Source of the DNA: Sacculina carcini
Lineage: Eukaryota > Arthropoda > Thecostraca > Sacculinidae
Length of the DNA stretch: 64,000 nt
Reading direction: 5' to 3'
Assembly: GCA_916048095.2 (NCBI GenBank)
Contig: OU696573.1
Location: forward strand, 8,402,306 to 8,466,305
The stretch's first letter is position 1; each line of letters begins with the position of its first letter. A program made the position numbers and the translations under genes. Below, in pieces: positions 23,481 through 33,360 of this stretch. The notes under the pieces were generated by a model. That model ran no database searches, was not told the origin of the DNA, and saw only the letters and a list, made by a program, of their open reading frames with translations.

Positions 23481-23826
23481 CAAATACATTTTATATAGGA
23501 ATGCGAAAAAGCCCCGGATGTTCTGTGAGCTGTTTAAACAGTGACTGGGCAATGGTCGTGGAGTGCGTATCGAGTTGTGTGTGTGTGTGCGAATACCGTT
23601 GTGCGTTGTGCAGTGAATACAGTGATACGTGTTACAGTGGAAGTGTTGTGATATCCCTCTCCTTTCGTTGGGTAATAGGTGGACGTTTACGCTGGTAGCT
23701 CCGGTATTACCAGTATTGCATTCCGTTGATTGCCCTGCTTCAATAAAGAAAATTGCCGGGTCGCGTGTCGGTGAACACAGGCCACATTTGGCCCAAATTG
23801 AATTGGACTCAAATCCAAATTCTACA
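23481..23826 (+). repeat. 3' LTR of Gypsy element A, second part, with target copy CAAAT
   Basis: CAAAT at 23481-23485 repeats 18366-18370. The LTR continues to ATTCTACA at 23826 and is followed by the TTAT target copy of element A. Confidence 0.93.
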
Positions 23827-24440
23827 TTATCTTGCTAATCTTTTGTCTCCCACTGACTCACACTCTCCTCGTCGCCCTCTTCCTCTCGCTTGTCCTCGTG
23901 CATCTAACGAATCTTCCTGGTCCTCTAAATCGTTCTTTTTTACGCCCCTCGCTCTTCCCTCTCATATCACCCGCGCCTCTACATTTTGGTCATTCCGCCG
24001 TCGGCTTCGTCTGTACCTTTTTGACATTTGATTTGATCCCATCTCTCACTCTCTCTCTCCTTTCGCCTCTGTGATATTGTTTCAACTATTTCTCCGTTTC
24101 ATGATTGTTTCAATTCTCCTCGTTGTCTTATTTTTCCCTGTCTTGAGCACAGTTACTGCTTCCTTTCCTTCCTTGCTGCTTTATTTTTTCTATTGTGAAT
24201 GTTCTCTGTAATGATTCTCTGTCGATTTTATGGTTCGAACATACCACTTGATTTTTGGATCTGTGCTATTTGTGCTTGTGCTTGCTATTCACCCATTTTT
24301 TTGTGACTTCACGCCCTTTTACCTGCTCATTTCTCCCTTATTCTTTACAATTGTCGTTTTACCTCAATTGATGTTTTCCGTTTTTCGCGCTTGTGTTTTA
24401 CCGGCGCTATAGCAAATACACGTTGTCGTTGTCGTTATCA
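23827..24440 (+). pseudogene. LINE ORF2 C-terminus and 3' UTR, beyond the Gypsy A insertion
   Basis: After the TTAT duplicate the frame resumes with YLANLLSPTDSHSPRRP and continues with CPRASNESSWSSKSF, the same C-terminal block seen in the minus-strand LINE fragment at 28.4 kb. The product ends at LRLYLFDI (24031). The 3' UTR is pyrimidine-rich and ends with the GGCGCTATAGCAAATAC family end near 24420. Confidence 0.85.
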
Positions 24441-24634
24441 CGTATCATGTAAGTGTATCAAGTATCATGTAACATGAAGCTCACTGTACGCTTCTAACCG
24501 AACCTTTACATTACACACAACATGACGAGTCTGTGTGGTACAGTTGAAGCAACGAGTTAAACACCACCAGTATATTTCCAAATTCAAAAACGAGCAGACC
24601 AGGCAGTAATACTATACCATTTACAAATTGAATT

Positions 24635-24760
24635 GATCCAAATGAAATCTGATTTGATCCAAATGAAATCTGATTTGATCCAAATGAAATCTGATTTGAT
24701 CCAAACGAAATCTGATTTGATCCAAATGAAATCTGATTTGATCCAAACGAAATCTGATTC
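24635..24760 (+). repeat. Left terminal array, six 21-bp copies
   Basis: The unit is GATCCAAATGAAATCTGATT plus T, repeated six times with rare T/C changes (AAATG/AAACG). It is the inverse of the array at 26461-26590. Confidence 0.95.
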
Positions 24761-24980
24761 GATCCAAGTTCAACATAAGTGAAAAAATTAAACTTTAATC
24801 AGAAAAATGATTTTTTTGGGTATAAAACATCGAAAACAAGCGTATTTATATTAAAAATAAGAAGATTTGGCAACTTTATGTCGATTGAGCAGAAATTTGC
24901 TCAGGCACGCCATGTTATATTTGAAAATAGTACTTAATACAACTTATCAGTTCGCTAGTGTTAATAGTGCAAAAGTAATA

Positions 24981-26030
24981 ATGAAGTACAATAAAATCAG
25001 TGAAAATGATAGAAAAAGAATTATGGAAGCATACCACAATGAGAATGATTGGAAAAATGTTGCTAATACTTTAGGAGTGAAAATCAAGACTGTGTATCAT
25101 TGGTTGAGGAAGAATCAGGACTTACCGAAACGTCGGGGAGGTAACTACGCAAAAAAAACTCCTGAAATGATACACACTCTCATCACCGAAGTGGAGAAAT
25201 CGCCTTCAATCACATTGGCAGACTTACAAATTAAGATCAATGATGCGCACGGATGTCAGGTGTGCATAAACACCATCAAAAATTGGCTCGATGGAGAAAT
25301 GTTTTCTCTGAAAACAGTACGGCCTGTCGTCAGCGCAATGAACAGCGAAGTTAACAAAAGGAAGAGGGCGACATATATAGAAGAACTTTTTCGCATCCGG
25401 TCCGAAGGTCGCACTCCCGTATGGGTCGATGAGACCAACTTCAACCTGTATTGTAGGCGGAACCAAGGAAGATCAAAAGTGGGAACAAGGGCGTCTGTAG
25501 TGCAGCCATCTAGCAAAGGAGCAAACTTGCACATAATCGGTGCAATGACGAGTTCCAGACTCGTATTGATATCCACGCAAAGAGGCTCATTCAAGAAACC
25601 AAACTGTGCGGAATGGTTTCGTTGTCTCATAGACGAATGTCGCCAAGCCGAAATTCACCAGCCCACCATCATCATAGACAATGCTCCAGCACACAGCAAC
25701 ATTGAGGAGATATTTGGACAGCAGGATGAGGTGCAGCTTCTCCGAATGGCTCCATATTCATACCTGTTGAATCCAATTCAGCTGCTGTGGAGCTGTCTGA
25801 AGAGTCACATCAAAAGAAGACTGAGAGAAGAAATACCTCGATTGTCGGGCCTCACCCTCGATTGTCGGGCTACCCTCTCACTGGCCGAGCAGAGGATGCA
25901 GCTGCTGGAAAATATAGCGCTGGGTTGCATCAGCCAAATTGACCAGACGCAGCTGCACGGCTTCACCAACAGGGTGGAGCGGTATTTCTCAGCAGCAATA
26001 AAACAAGAGGATCTCGTGGAGATATCTTGA
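24981..26030 (+). CDS. Tc1/IS630-like transposase, open, with an altered third catalytic residue
   Basis: I chose the ATG at 24981 (MKYNKISENDRKRIM) because homology starts there. Residues 1-60 form a helix-turn-helix (WKNVANTLGVKIKTVYHWL), followed by a second one (SITLADLQIKINDAHG). The DDE_3-type core has PVWVDETNFNLYC (first D), TIIIDNAPAHSN (second D) and YSYLLNPIQLLW. Relatives usually have NPIE at the last position; here it is Q, 33 residues after the second D. Near 25841-25880 a 15-bp segment (CCTCGATTGTCGGGC) is duplicated at a 20-bp spacing and shifts the local reading. The frame is otherwise full length, so it may be an inactive but translated transposase. Confidence 0.88.
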   Translation: MKYNKISENDRKRIMEAYHNENDWKNVANTLGVKIKTVYHWLRKNQDLPKRRGGNYAKKTPEMIHTLITEVEKSPSITLADLQIKINDAHGCQVCINTIKNWLDGEMFSLKTVRPVVSAMNSEVNKRKRATYIEELFRIRSEGRTPVWVDETNFNLYCRRNQGRSKVGTRASVVQPSSKGANLHIIGAMTSSRLVLISTQRGSFKKPNCAEWFRCLIDECRQAEIHQPTIIIDNAPAHSNIEEIFGQQDEVQLLRMAPYSYLLNPIQLLWSCLKSHIKRRLREEIPRLSGLTLDCRATLSLAEQRMQLLENIALGCISQIDQTQLHGFTNRVERYFSAAIKQEDLVEIS

Positions 26031-26460
26031 AAAATTTACTGTCTTGTGTTCATTGCTGTGCTTTGTCTCTTGTCTTGACCGTTTGTTGTATAAATTGGCA
26101 TCAAAATGGATTCATTCACATCAAATCTTGTTACTCTGATTATTTCGCAAAATAGAATGTACCAAACCAAACTAGGCCACGATATCATCATCATCATGTA
26201 TTATACTAAATTTTCCATCATTATATTTCGTTATATTCAATATTTTCACCTACTTTTAATTAATCAATCCAGTACTCCCTTCATAACTTGGGATGTTTGA
26301 AATTAGTAATACAAAATGTAAGATGTAAATAGGAAATATAAAAAGTTATGAAAATATATATCATTATATACAAATACAAATTATTTCTTGCATAATTAAC
26401 AGCCAATCATTACATTTAGATACAATTTGTTTTCATTTTTCAATTAAGGTTTAATTTTAT

Positions 26461-26590
26461 CAATCAGATTTCATTTGGATCAAATCAGATTTCGTTTGGA
26501 TCAAATCAGATTTCATTTGGATCAAATCAGATTTCATTTGGATCAAATCAGATTTCATTTGGATCAAATCAGATTTCATTTGGATCAATT
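26461..26590 (-). repeat. Right terminal array, six 21-bp copies, inverted
   Basis: Six copies of AATCAGATTTCATTTGGATC with one connecting A, the reverse complement of the left unit. They are followed by the outer terminus ending AATGGTA. Confidence 0.95.
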
Positions 26591-26682
26591 CAATTTGTAA
26601 ATGGTATAGTCTTTGATTCGCATTGCTGAACACAGTTACACAGGCTTGCATATCGAGCACATTTCGAGCAGTGGTCATTTGA

Positions 26683-26809
<127 letters not shown>

Positions 26810-26954
26810 ACACGCCCATACTGAAATTAAAGTAGAGAAGCGATATAGTAAAACACAACACTAATGGTCATAGGGGTCTCTAGTTGTTACGGTAACACAG
26901 GCGTCACCAAATCTGTATGCCACGAAACAGTTGAAAAACCAATGTTTGGTCGTC

Positions 26955-27149
26955 TTCATTTTTCGAATTTTTCCCGGGATTCGGAGGTTCGGATTCGCGA
27001 AAAAAAGATGTTCCGAACCCGGAAGTCTGAATCTTTTTTGACGTCGGTCCGAATCCGAACCTCCGAACCCAAATCGGGGATTTTGCTGGTCCGAACAAAT
27101 CTGAGGATAAAGGTTCGCGAACATTTGTTCGGAATGCCCACCTCTGTTC
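26955..27149 (-). repeat. Dispersed repeat ending GCCCACCTCTG, related to 3503-3564/8533-8780
   Basis: It is rich in CCGAACC and TTCGGA motifs in both orientations, ending GGAATGCCCACCTCTG. The reverse complement starts CAGAGGTGGGC, like the repeat split by Gypsy C. No coding capacity. Confidence 0.55.
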
Positions 27150-27690
27150 ATTTGGAACAAAGCCATTAGTACGAGTACTGATGGTTACGTATGGCTACTC
27201 GTATAAAAATAACAAATTTCCTCGCATCTGCCTAACAAAATACATCAATTCAAACTAGCTATTAAAAGACTACTACTTGATTCATATAGTTAATAATGTG
27301 TGTATGTGATTGATGTTGAGTATTACCCGACTGAATCGTGTATCGTGTTTTATACTCAAGTCATATTTGCGTGTGCTGTGGGGTCAACATCTGAGATAGG
27401 ACTGCAGTCCTTACGATGCTGACACCACTACAAATGTTCAGTTGTTATAATTACCTTTTTTATGTTGTTTCCTGTGCTATTGTGTATATGGTGTATATGA
27501 TGTTATTGTTTTGCGATTTATATATGTCTGGCAAATATATTTGAGGGAGAAAAAATGTGCGCACCGATGTTTCATCTTACAAAGTTTGAGTTTCGGTGAG
27601 GGTTATTGAATGCTGTTTTTGTGCAATGGCTGATTTATAAATGACACAATTGGCTGGCTCGCGCATTTGTCATTATCAATCAATATCAAT
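27150..27690. other. No gene or recognised repeat seen
   Basis: AT-rich sequence with no conserved coding signal on either strand. Confidence 0.5.
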
Positions 27691-27694
27691 CAAT

Positions 27695-28816
27695 AAATGT
27701 ATTTGTTATAGCGCTAATATGCACAGAAGCGCGACAAAATTTAAAAGGCAAACACAACGATGGAGATAAACATGTGACAACAGTAAGAACACATAATGCA
27801 CACATAGGAACACACACACACTCACAGACATACACACACATACATAAGCAAAAACATACACATACACATGGGGCACCATAAGTAAGAATGGGAAAACAAG
27901 TCACGCGAAATCAGAATCAGACGATCATTCACGCAGGATACAGAATACACAAACAAACAAACAAACAAAAAAACATATATTTACTATAGCGCCTGTAAAA
28001 ACACGGGCGCGCATAACTTAAAGACGAACAACAAAGCGTAAATACATATATACATATACATACATACACAAACATGCACTTATACATATACACACATACA
28101 CAAACATGCACTAATACATATACACACATACACAAACATGCACTTATACATATACATACATACACAGACATGCACTTATACATACACATATACACATGAG
28201 TTTTGAGTAGAATAAGGAGGAATAGAAAATGGATAGCTGAATGGAATCATAGTTTGGCGAAAGGAGTGAGAGTGTGAGAAGCAGGATCAAACGAGATGTC
28301 AAAAAGGTGATTTTGAAGTCGGGAAGCAAACATGCGGTAGGAAGAAGATGAAATAATATGAGAAGGAAGAGAATTATAGATGCGCGGACCGAAAAAAGTA
28401 AAAGATTTAGAGGACCACGAAGATTCATTAGTGGCCCGAGGACAGATAAGGGGAACAGGTCTACGAGAAGAAACATTATCAGAACGAGTTAAAAGACTGA
28501 CTAGGTAGGGCGGTTGACTGGGATCATGAAGGAGTTTGAAGATTAGACAGCAAAGGCGAAAGTGGATACGAGAGACAATTGGAAGCCAACGAAACTTAAA
28601 TAGAAAACTGGAGGTATGACGGCAAGGAGTAGGGTGAAGAACAAATCGGCAAGATTGGTTAAGAACACGTTGTAGTATTTTTAGGGAAGAACGAGGTAAG
28701 CTAAAGTATAGTGAGTTGCATTCATTAGAGCGAGACAAAAAATTACGGCGCTTCAGTTGAATAAGCAGGTAGCAAATAACTTCATTTGTGATTATATTTG
28801 CACTGGGGAATTTCAT
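27695..28816 (-). pseudogene. 5'-truncated LINE fragment (RT C-terminus and 3' end)
   Basis: On the minus strand from 28816 the reading gives CNSLYFSLPRSSLKILQRV, LNQSCRFVLHP, then PRATNESSWSSKSF and ends near 28247. These blocks match the C-terminal part of the LINE at 9.2-24.4 kb, so it belongs to the same or a sister family. The 3' UTR runs to about 27985 and ends with the family end (CTATAGCGCC/TTTACTATAGCGC). A second such 3' end occurs at 27695-27760 (TTATAGCGC...GCGCGAC). Irregular ACATACAC and ATACATAT simple repeats fill 27790-28200. No catalytic RT core remains. Confidence 0.85.
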
Positions 28817-29095
28817 GATTCCGCTTGCAAGATTTTAATCAGCAAATATGGTGATTGTGTTAAATCATTTGGGTTCCATTCAATTTTTAAGTAAATCTAA
28901 CTCTGGAATTATTTATAGCCAGTTGGAGACGTTCTGTACGCTGAAGACATATTAGCCGCAATATAGACTTGAATCCCGTGTGCGTGGCAAGCACATGAGA
29001 GTGTGGCGATTGGAATTCAGGTTGTTTTCATACGGTGAGCCAACTGCTTCCCACGGATGCGGCCCATGTTGGCCCGTGTGTGATTTCCCATAAAA

Positions 29096-29299
29096 ATGGC
29101 TCATCTGTTCAATTCAGTATTTCAACACATTGACGCCGTAACTCCGAAAAACAGCCAATGCAGTCGTACAGTGTTTCATTCATTGTTGGTAATTCATTTC
29201 AATAGACCTATAATAGTGGCCGGAGTGTTTTTCTTTCTTTATTTCGTTGTACTTATCATATCACATGTTTGCCACAGGCGCGTAATACATCGTGGCTGA
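29096..29299 (+). CDS. Possible 67-residue single-pass membrane protein, unrecognised
   Basis: A small ORF begins AAAAATGGCT, a favourable initiation context. Its C-terminal half has one strongly hydrophobic segment of about 20 residues (IIVAGVFFFLYFVVLIISHV) followed by a basic tail (CHRRVIHRG). That is the layout of a tail-anchored or small integral membrane protein. I recognise no family and see no splice signals that demand it. In this repeat-rich stretch a chance ORF is quite possible. The rest of 28820-29410 shows nothing else. Confidence 0.2.
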   Translation: MAHLFNSVFQHIDAVTPKNSQCSRTVFHSLLVIHFNRPIIVAGVFFFLYFVVLIISHVCHRRVIHRG

Positions 29300-29418
29300 A
29301 GGATTCAATTCTTGAAGACATGAAATATTGGCTTAAATGATGTCATTTTTATATAGATGCAAATACACCATTATTTTTATTTGTTGTCAATAAGGAATTG
29401 GTTTGAGTTGCGGCTTGG

Positions 29419-29684
29419 TCACGCGTTTATTGTGCAGCATATAGGGGCATATTGAGCTTTTGCTCGGAAGAGGTTTTGGTAGAGTTCCATGCCGGGCATG
29501 ACGACCGGCCGTGCGTTGTGGTCTCGCTCTCGCCTCACAGCGTGCTGTTGCTTGTATGTTGCCAAGATCGGGCGGTGTTGGGCGGCGGCGAGGTGCACTG
29601 TGAGCCGTCGTTGTCTACACACTGATAATACGCTAGCTGAGATGCCGTCCAACAACGTTAGTGTGCTCAAGCTGATCCGTTTGT
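29419..29684 (-). CDS. Possible terminal exon of an unrecognised gene
   Basis: The minus strand has a GC-richer island than its surroundings, open from an acceptor-like CAG (29685-29683) through LTLLDGISASVLSVCRQRRL and VMPGMELYQNLFRAKAQYAP to a stop at 29419. An AATAAA lies right at the stop (minus strand, about 29430). Composition resembles the synthetase exons. No domain is recognised and no upstream exon was found, so this remains a guess. Confidence 0.25.
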
Positions 29685-30110
29685 CTCTCTCTTTCTATCT
29701 CTGTGTATATATATGTGTGTGTAATAACAATGATCAATGTGGTTATTGCAATCATATATACGCTTTTCATTGCAATATTTTTTCAATATAGCGTGCGTGT
29801 GTGTATTTGTGTGTTTACACGTACATATGTGTGTGTGTATGTGTTTGTGTGCGTGCGTGTGTATGTGTGTGTGTGCGTACGTCACCCGCCTTCGATTCGG
29901 TACCGAAATGACTGGTGCCAATAGATATTCCGCCAGGCAGACGGAACACCCCACTATTGCGCCTTACTCGCATTAGCTGGGACTGACTCTGGGTAGTGTG
30001 TGTGTACGCATGTAAATATGTTTGACGTATGTATGTTATGTATGCATGTCTGTATATATGTGTAGGTGTGTGTGTACGTTTTTATTGTTTTTGAATGCTT
30101 GGACTATTAA
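29685..30110. other. No gene seen; TG-rich simple sequence
   Basis: Irregular TGTGTATG repeats (29700-29730, 29800-29880, 30000-30080). Confidence 0.6.
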
Positions 30111-30112
30111 AG

Positions 30113-30445
30113 GTTAAAAAGGTTAAATGCCTAAGTGGCAGCTGCTACACGGGAAGAAGCCGAAGCTTATGAACACACACAGGTGTGTCCCGTGCAGCTC
30201 GCTGCCACCGCAGAACCGACCCTCTCCACGCTATGGCGCCACAAGGACGTAAGACGTATTAGAGAGGGCCACCTCCCCAGAATGCATGGCACAACTCATG
30301 ACTGATATCTGGTACCATTTACTGCTGGGTTGACAGGGGCTGTGGGATTGTAGAATTCGCCCAATGAAATTCTGCTCCGCCGGGTTTCGAACCACGGACC
30401 TCCCGCTTGTGAGGCGGGTGTGCTAACAACTACACCACGGAGTCC
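30113..30445 (-). mobile_element. tRNA-Val-derived SINE, copy 1
   Basis: Read on the minus strand the element starts GGACTCCGTGGTGTAGTTGT, with a Pol III A box (TGGTGTAGTTGTTAGC) and B box (GGTTCGAAACCC). The anticodon arm CCCGC-CTCACAA-GCGGG gives anticodon CAC, hence a tRNA-Val origin. The body follows for about 260 bp and ends in TTTAACC-type repeats. Nearly identical copies are at 56650-56990 and, split, 59342-60006. The T stem no longer pairs properly, so it is not a working tRNA gene. Confidence 0.88.
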
Positions 30446-30557
30446 ACAAATTGTGCCTGTGTGGTTGATTTCCTCGTTTTGTTTTCTCTGATCCGGTTTT
30501 TGTGTTTGATTTGAGTTGTACATGAGCTCTCGTAAATTTGACATATACATATTACAT

Positions 30558-30566
<9 letters not shown>

Positions 30567-30650
<84 letters not shown>
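30567..30650. repeat. (CA)n then (TA)n microsatellite at the left end of the Penelope pair
   Basis: About 22 bp of CA followed by about 60 bp of TA. A matching (TA)n lies at the right end (33526-33592). Confidence 0.95.
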
Positions 30651-30653
<3 letters not shown>

Positions 30654-30805
30654 ATTGGTGTAGCCTGGAAGAATATTCTCATTCAGACAAACGAGATTAA
30701 ACTGGATTGCCGCTTTGCAGTTTTCAATCTTCTTCTTTGTCGTCTCGATCGCTCGTGCGAGTTTTTGATGATCGCTGTTGAGCTTGTGCAGTAATTCGCT
30801 GATGT

Positions 30806-30843
30806 GTAACGTTTCGGAGCAGCCGGTCTACATCCTCAGACAA
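30806..30843 (-). ncRNA. Hammerhead-like motif in the Penelope 3' region, minus copy
   Basis: The inverse copy of the motif at 33361-33398. The core elements (CTGAGGA, GAAACG) are unchanged; only the flank differs slightly. Confidence 0.45.
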
Positions 30844-30955
30844 TGTGGTCAACTAAATGCCGTTTGTTCGTTGTCGATTGTGTGTTTATATAGGTCGTCA
30901 ATTGTATGTGTTATTTTAACGCCTCGTGTATGCGCGCGGTGTGCGAAATTCGCAC

Positions 30956-32311
30956 CTATGGTCGATGACGCCTATGGCTCACGCTACTGCGCGCCGCCGT
31001 CTGTGGCACCTCGCGCATGGGCGCGTCCAGCTCACTGCTTGATGGGGGTCTTTGGGTGGGGAGAACACCATTTTCCTCCAATTGCACGTTGATTTTTGGG
31101 CGCATTGTTGTTATGTAAATCGCTTCCAAAAGTTTCAAGCGCCTATTGTCAGTTTCGTGCGCCAATATATCTGTTCTTGCCACTATTTCTTCTCGACTAA
31201 TCTTTGTGTTATGCGCCGATGCATTTTGGTTTTTGATAGCACCGTTGCTGAGATGTCAGGTCAAACGGCGCGACAGCGTTGTTGTTGTCATACCGATGTA
31301 GGAATGAGGTCCGCACCCCTCATCGCTTTCACAGGTGTACTGGTAGACAACATGATGTCGCTGCAGCTTGTCTGGCCTGTCATTGCATGCTTTGTTGCGC
31401 AATATCAGATTTGATGTTTTTTGTGAACAATAATAAATTATCAATTTCACCTTTTTTTCTGAGTCAGTGGGTCTCACATTCTTCTCAACAATCTCCTTCA
31501 TGACGCGTTCGTCGACTTTGTGCGCAGAAGACATAAAGTTTCTGTAGTACAAGGTGATATGCTGTTGTGCGTCGCTCAAAGAGTTGTTCTCGAAATGTTT
31601 GTTCAGCGCTGCAGCAATCACGTCTGAAATTTGTTCGTTCGGGTAGCCGTTGTTGAGCAGCACCTGTGTGACACGCTCGAGCTCTTTGTGCGTTGAAGCC
31701 CAGCTTGAGCAGTGTGTCAGTGCCCGACGGATGTATGCGCTGATTGTGGATCGCAGATATCTTGTTGGACATACACTGATTCCATTCAGACACAGTCCCA
31801 GATTTGTCGGCTTGGTGTATACGTTTGTGCTAACCTCTCCACTATTCAGCTGTACTAGCACATCGAGAAATGCCAGCCGACCGTCGAGTGCGTTATCGTG
31901 CGTGAATTTTAGTGACGTTTCTTCTTCGAAAGCACGCTTGAGAGTGTCAATTTCGTCAGATGACTTCACTCGGATGAAGATGTCGTCGATGTATCGGCAG
32001 TAGGTCGCTGGCTTGTTGGACGAGTGTACTTTAGCTTCAGCGGAACCCATGAAGAAGTTTGCGAACAAAACGCCGAGCGGGCTGCCCATAGCCACTCTGT
32101 CAATCTGTTGGTATAATTGGCCGCTTGGACAGGTGAATGGGGCCTCTTTCGTGCATATACTCAGCAGTGCACGCAAAACATCCTCTCTCACCTTCAAAGG
32201 TGTTGTCTCTTCACAGCGGTACACACGATCCATTATAAGGTCGATGGTTTTGTCGACAGACACGTTGGTGAACAAGTTTTCAACATCCAAAGATGCGATG
32301 ATATCACCGTC
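30956..32311 (-). pseudogene. Penelope-like RT with GIY-YIG endonuclease, one TGA
   Basis: Reading begins inside the RT at DGDIIASLDVENLFTNV, the first catalytic aspartate block. Then come VAMGSPLGVLFANFFMG and YCRYIDDIFIRV with the catalytic DD, and LAFLDVLVQLNSG. The linker leads to a GIY-YIG endonuclease: VVYQYTC, SYIGMTTTTLSRRL, then ETDNRRLKLLEAIYI and PKIN. A TGA at 31256-31258 interrupts the GIY-YIG part; the plus copy has TGC (Cys) there. The frame is the same on both sides. The N-terminal about third of the protein is missing, so this copy is dead although its RT core looks sound. Confidence 0.92.
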
Positions 32312-33246
32312 AGCACTCGACGGTCGGCTGGCATTTCTCGATGTGCTAGTACAGCTGAATAGTGGAGAGGTTAGCACAAACGTATACACCAAGCCGACAA
32401 ATCTGGGACTGTGTCTGAATGGCATCAGTGAATGTCCAGCAAGATATCTGCGATCTACAATCAGCGCATACATCCGTCGGGCACTGACACACTGCTCAAG
32501 CTGGGCTTCAACGCACAAAGAGCTCGGGCGTGTCACACAGGTGCTGCTCAACAACGGTTATCCGAACGAGCAAATTTCAGACGTAATTGCTGCAGCGCTG
32601 AACAAGCATTTCGAGAACAACTCTTTGAGCGACTCACAACAGCATATCACCTTGTACTACAGAAACTTTATGTCTTCTGCGCACAAAGTCGACGAACGCG
32701 TCATGAAGGAGATTGTTGAGAAGAATGTGAGACCCACTGACTAAAAAAAAGGTGAAATTGATAATTTATTATCGTTCACAAAAAACATCGAGTCTGATAT
32801 TGCGCAACAAAGCATGCAATGACAGGCCAGACAAGCTGCAGCGACATCATGTTGTCTACCGATACACCTGTGAAAACGATGAGGGATGCGGACCTCATTC
32901 CTACATCGGTATGACAACAACAACGCTGTCGCGCCGTTTGACCTGCCATCTCAGCAACGGTGCTATCAAAAACCACAATGCATCGGCGCATAACACAAAG
33001 ATTATTCTAGAAGAAATAGTGGCAAGAACAGATATATTGGCGCACGAAACTGACAATAGGCGCTTGAAACTTTTGGAAGCGATTTACATAACAACAATGC
33101 GCCCAAAAATCAACGTGCAATTGGAGGAAAATGGTGTTCTCCCCACCCAAAGACCCCCATCAAGCAGTGAGCTGGACGCGCCCATGCGCGATGTGCCACA
33201 AACGGCGGCGCGCAGTAGCGTGAGCCATAGGCGTCATCGACCATAG
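32312..33246 (+). pseudogene. Penelope-like RT C-terminus and GIY-YIG domain, frameshifted
   Basis: From LAFLDVLV it reads to VRPTD, then meets TAA at 32742-32744. The minus copy has two extra bases here (ACTCAG against ACTAA), so the plus copy carries a 2-bp deletion that shifts the frame into a stop. Downstream, from 32752, the GIY-YIG domain is open to 33246 (VVYRYTC, SYIGMTTTTLSRRLTCH, LLEAIYI). It lacks the RT motifs with SLDV and YIDD and cannot be active. Confidence 0.9.
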
Positions 33247-33360
33247 GTGCGAATTTCGCACACCGCGCGCATACACGAGGCGTGAAAATAACACATACAA
33301 TTGACGACCTATATAAACACACACTCGACAACGAACAAACGGCATATAGTTGACCACATT

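Larger units (their letters stand above)
13311..23826 (+). mobile_element. Ty3/Gypsy LTR retrotransposon A, containing element B
   Basis: The 5' LTR is 13311-13864 (554 bp). The 3' LTR is split: 18158-18370 plus 23486-23826, which sum to exactly 554 bp once element B and one target copy are removed. LTR ends are TGTAG...CTACA; the target duplication is TTAT. Internal order is gag, then protease-RT-RNase H-integrase in the -1 frame. I count about 16 differences between the LTRs by eye, so A is clearly older than B. Confidence 0.94.
9193..24440 (+). mobile_element. Jockey/CR1-like LINE, interrupted by Gypsy A (13311-23826)
   Basis: ORF1 (PHD-type finger, three zinc knuckles) is followed by ORF2 (APE-type endonuclease, reverse transcriptase). 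At 13310 the coding sequence stops inside the RT C-terminus and resumes at 23831 after the LTR retrotransposon. One copy of the 4-bp target TTAT lies on each side (13307-13310, 23827-23830). The 3' end is near 24420-24440, with the conserved GGCGCTATAGCAAATAC end also seen in LINE fragments at 27.7-28 kb. The 5' end is uncertain; I place it after the palindrome. Confidence 0.85.
24615..26606 (+). mobile_element. Tc1/IS630-like transposon with 21-bp iterated terminal repeats
   Basis: The ends are TACCATTTACAAATTG... and its inverse ...CAATTTGTAAATGGTA, each flanked by TA (24613-24614 and 26607-26608). Inside each end lie six tandem copies of a 21-bp unit. The element is 1,992 bp and encodes one 349-residue transposase. 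TA targets and a DDE-type transposase place it in the IS630-Tc1-mariner superfamily. Confidence 0.9.
30651..32311 (-). mobile_element. Penelope-like retroelement, minus copy, 5'-truncated
   Basis: The 3' end abuts the (TA)n tract at 30650. The 5' end is cut at the RT first catalytic block at about 32311, where it meets the plus-strand copy. The outer 1.2 kb is an inverted repeat of 32311-33527. The encoded protein is described separately. Confidence 0.9.

Noticed and set aside
24600..24790. CRISPR array (six direct repeats of 21 bp)
   Set aside because: There are no unique spacers; the copies are contiguous and inverted at the other end of a transposon, in a eukaryotic genome.
29700..30000. 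Cys-Val-rich ORFs on both strands
   Set aside because: They are products of TG/CA repeats.
30296..30550. Functional tRNA-Val gene
   Set aside because: The head of the SINE resembles tRNA-Val, but the T stem is mismatched and the same unit is repeated with a common body.
31650..32362. Plus-strand ORFs over 31650-32362 and the N-terminus of the minus ORF above 32311
   Set aside because: These are antisense readings of the inverted Penelope copies; the apparent long ORF across the junction is an artefact of the inversion.
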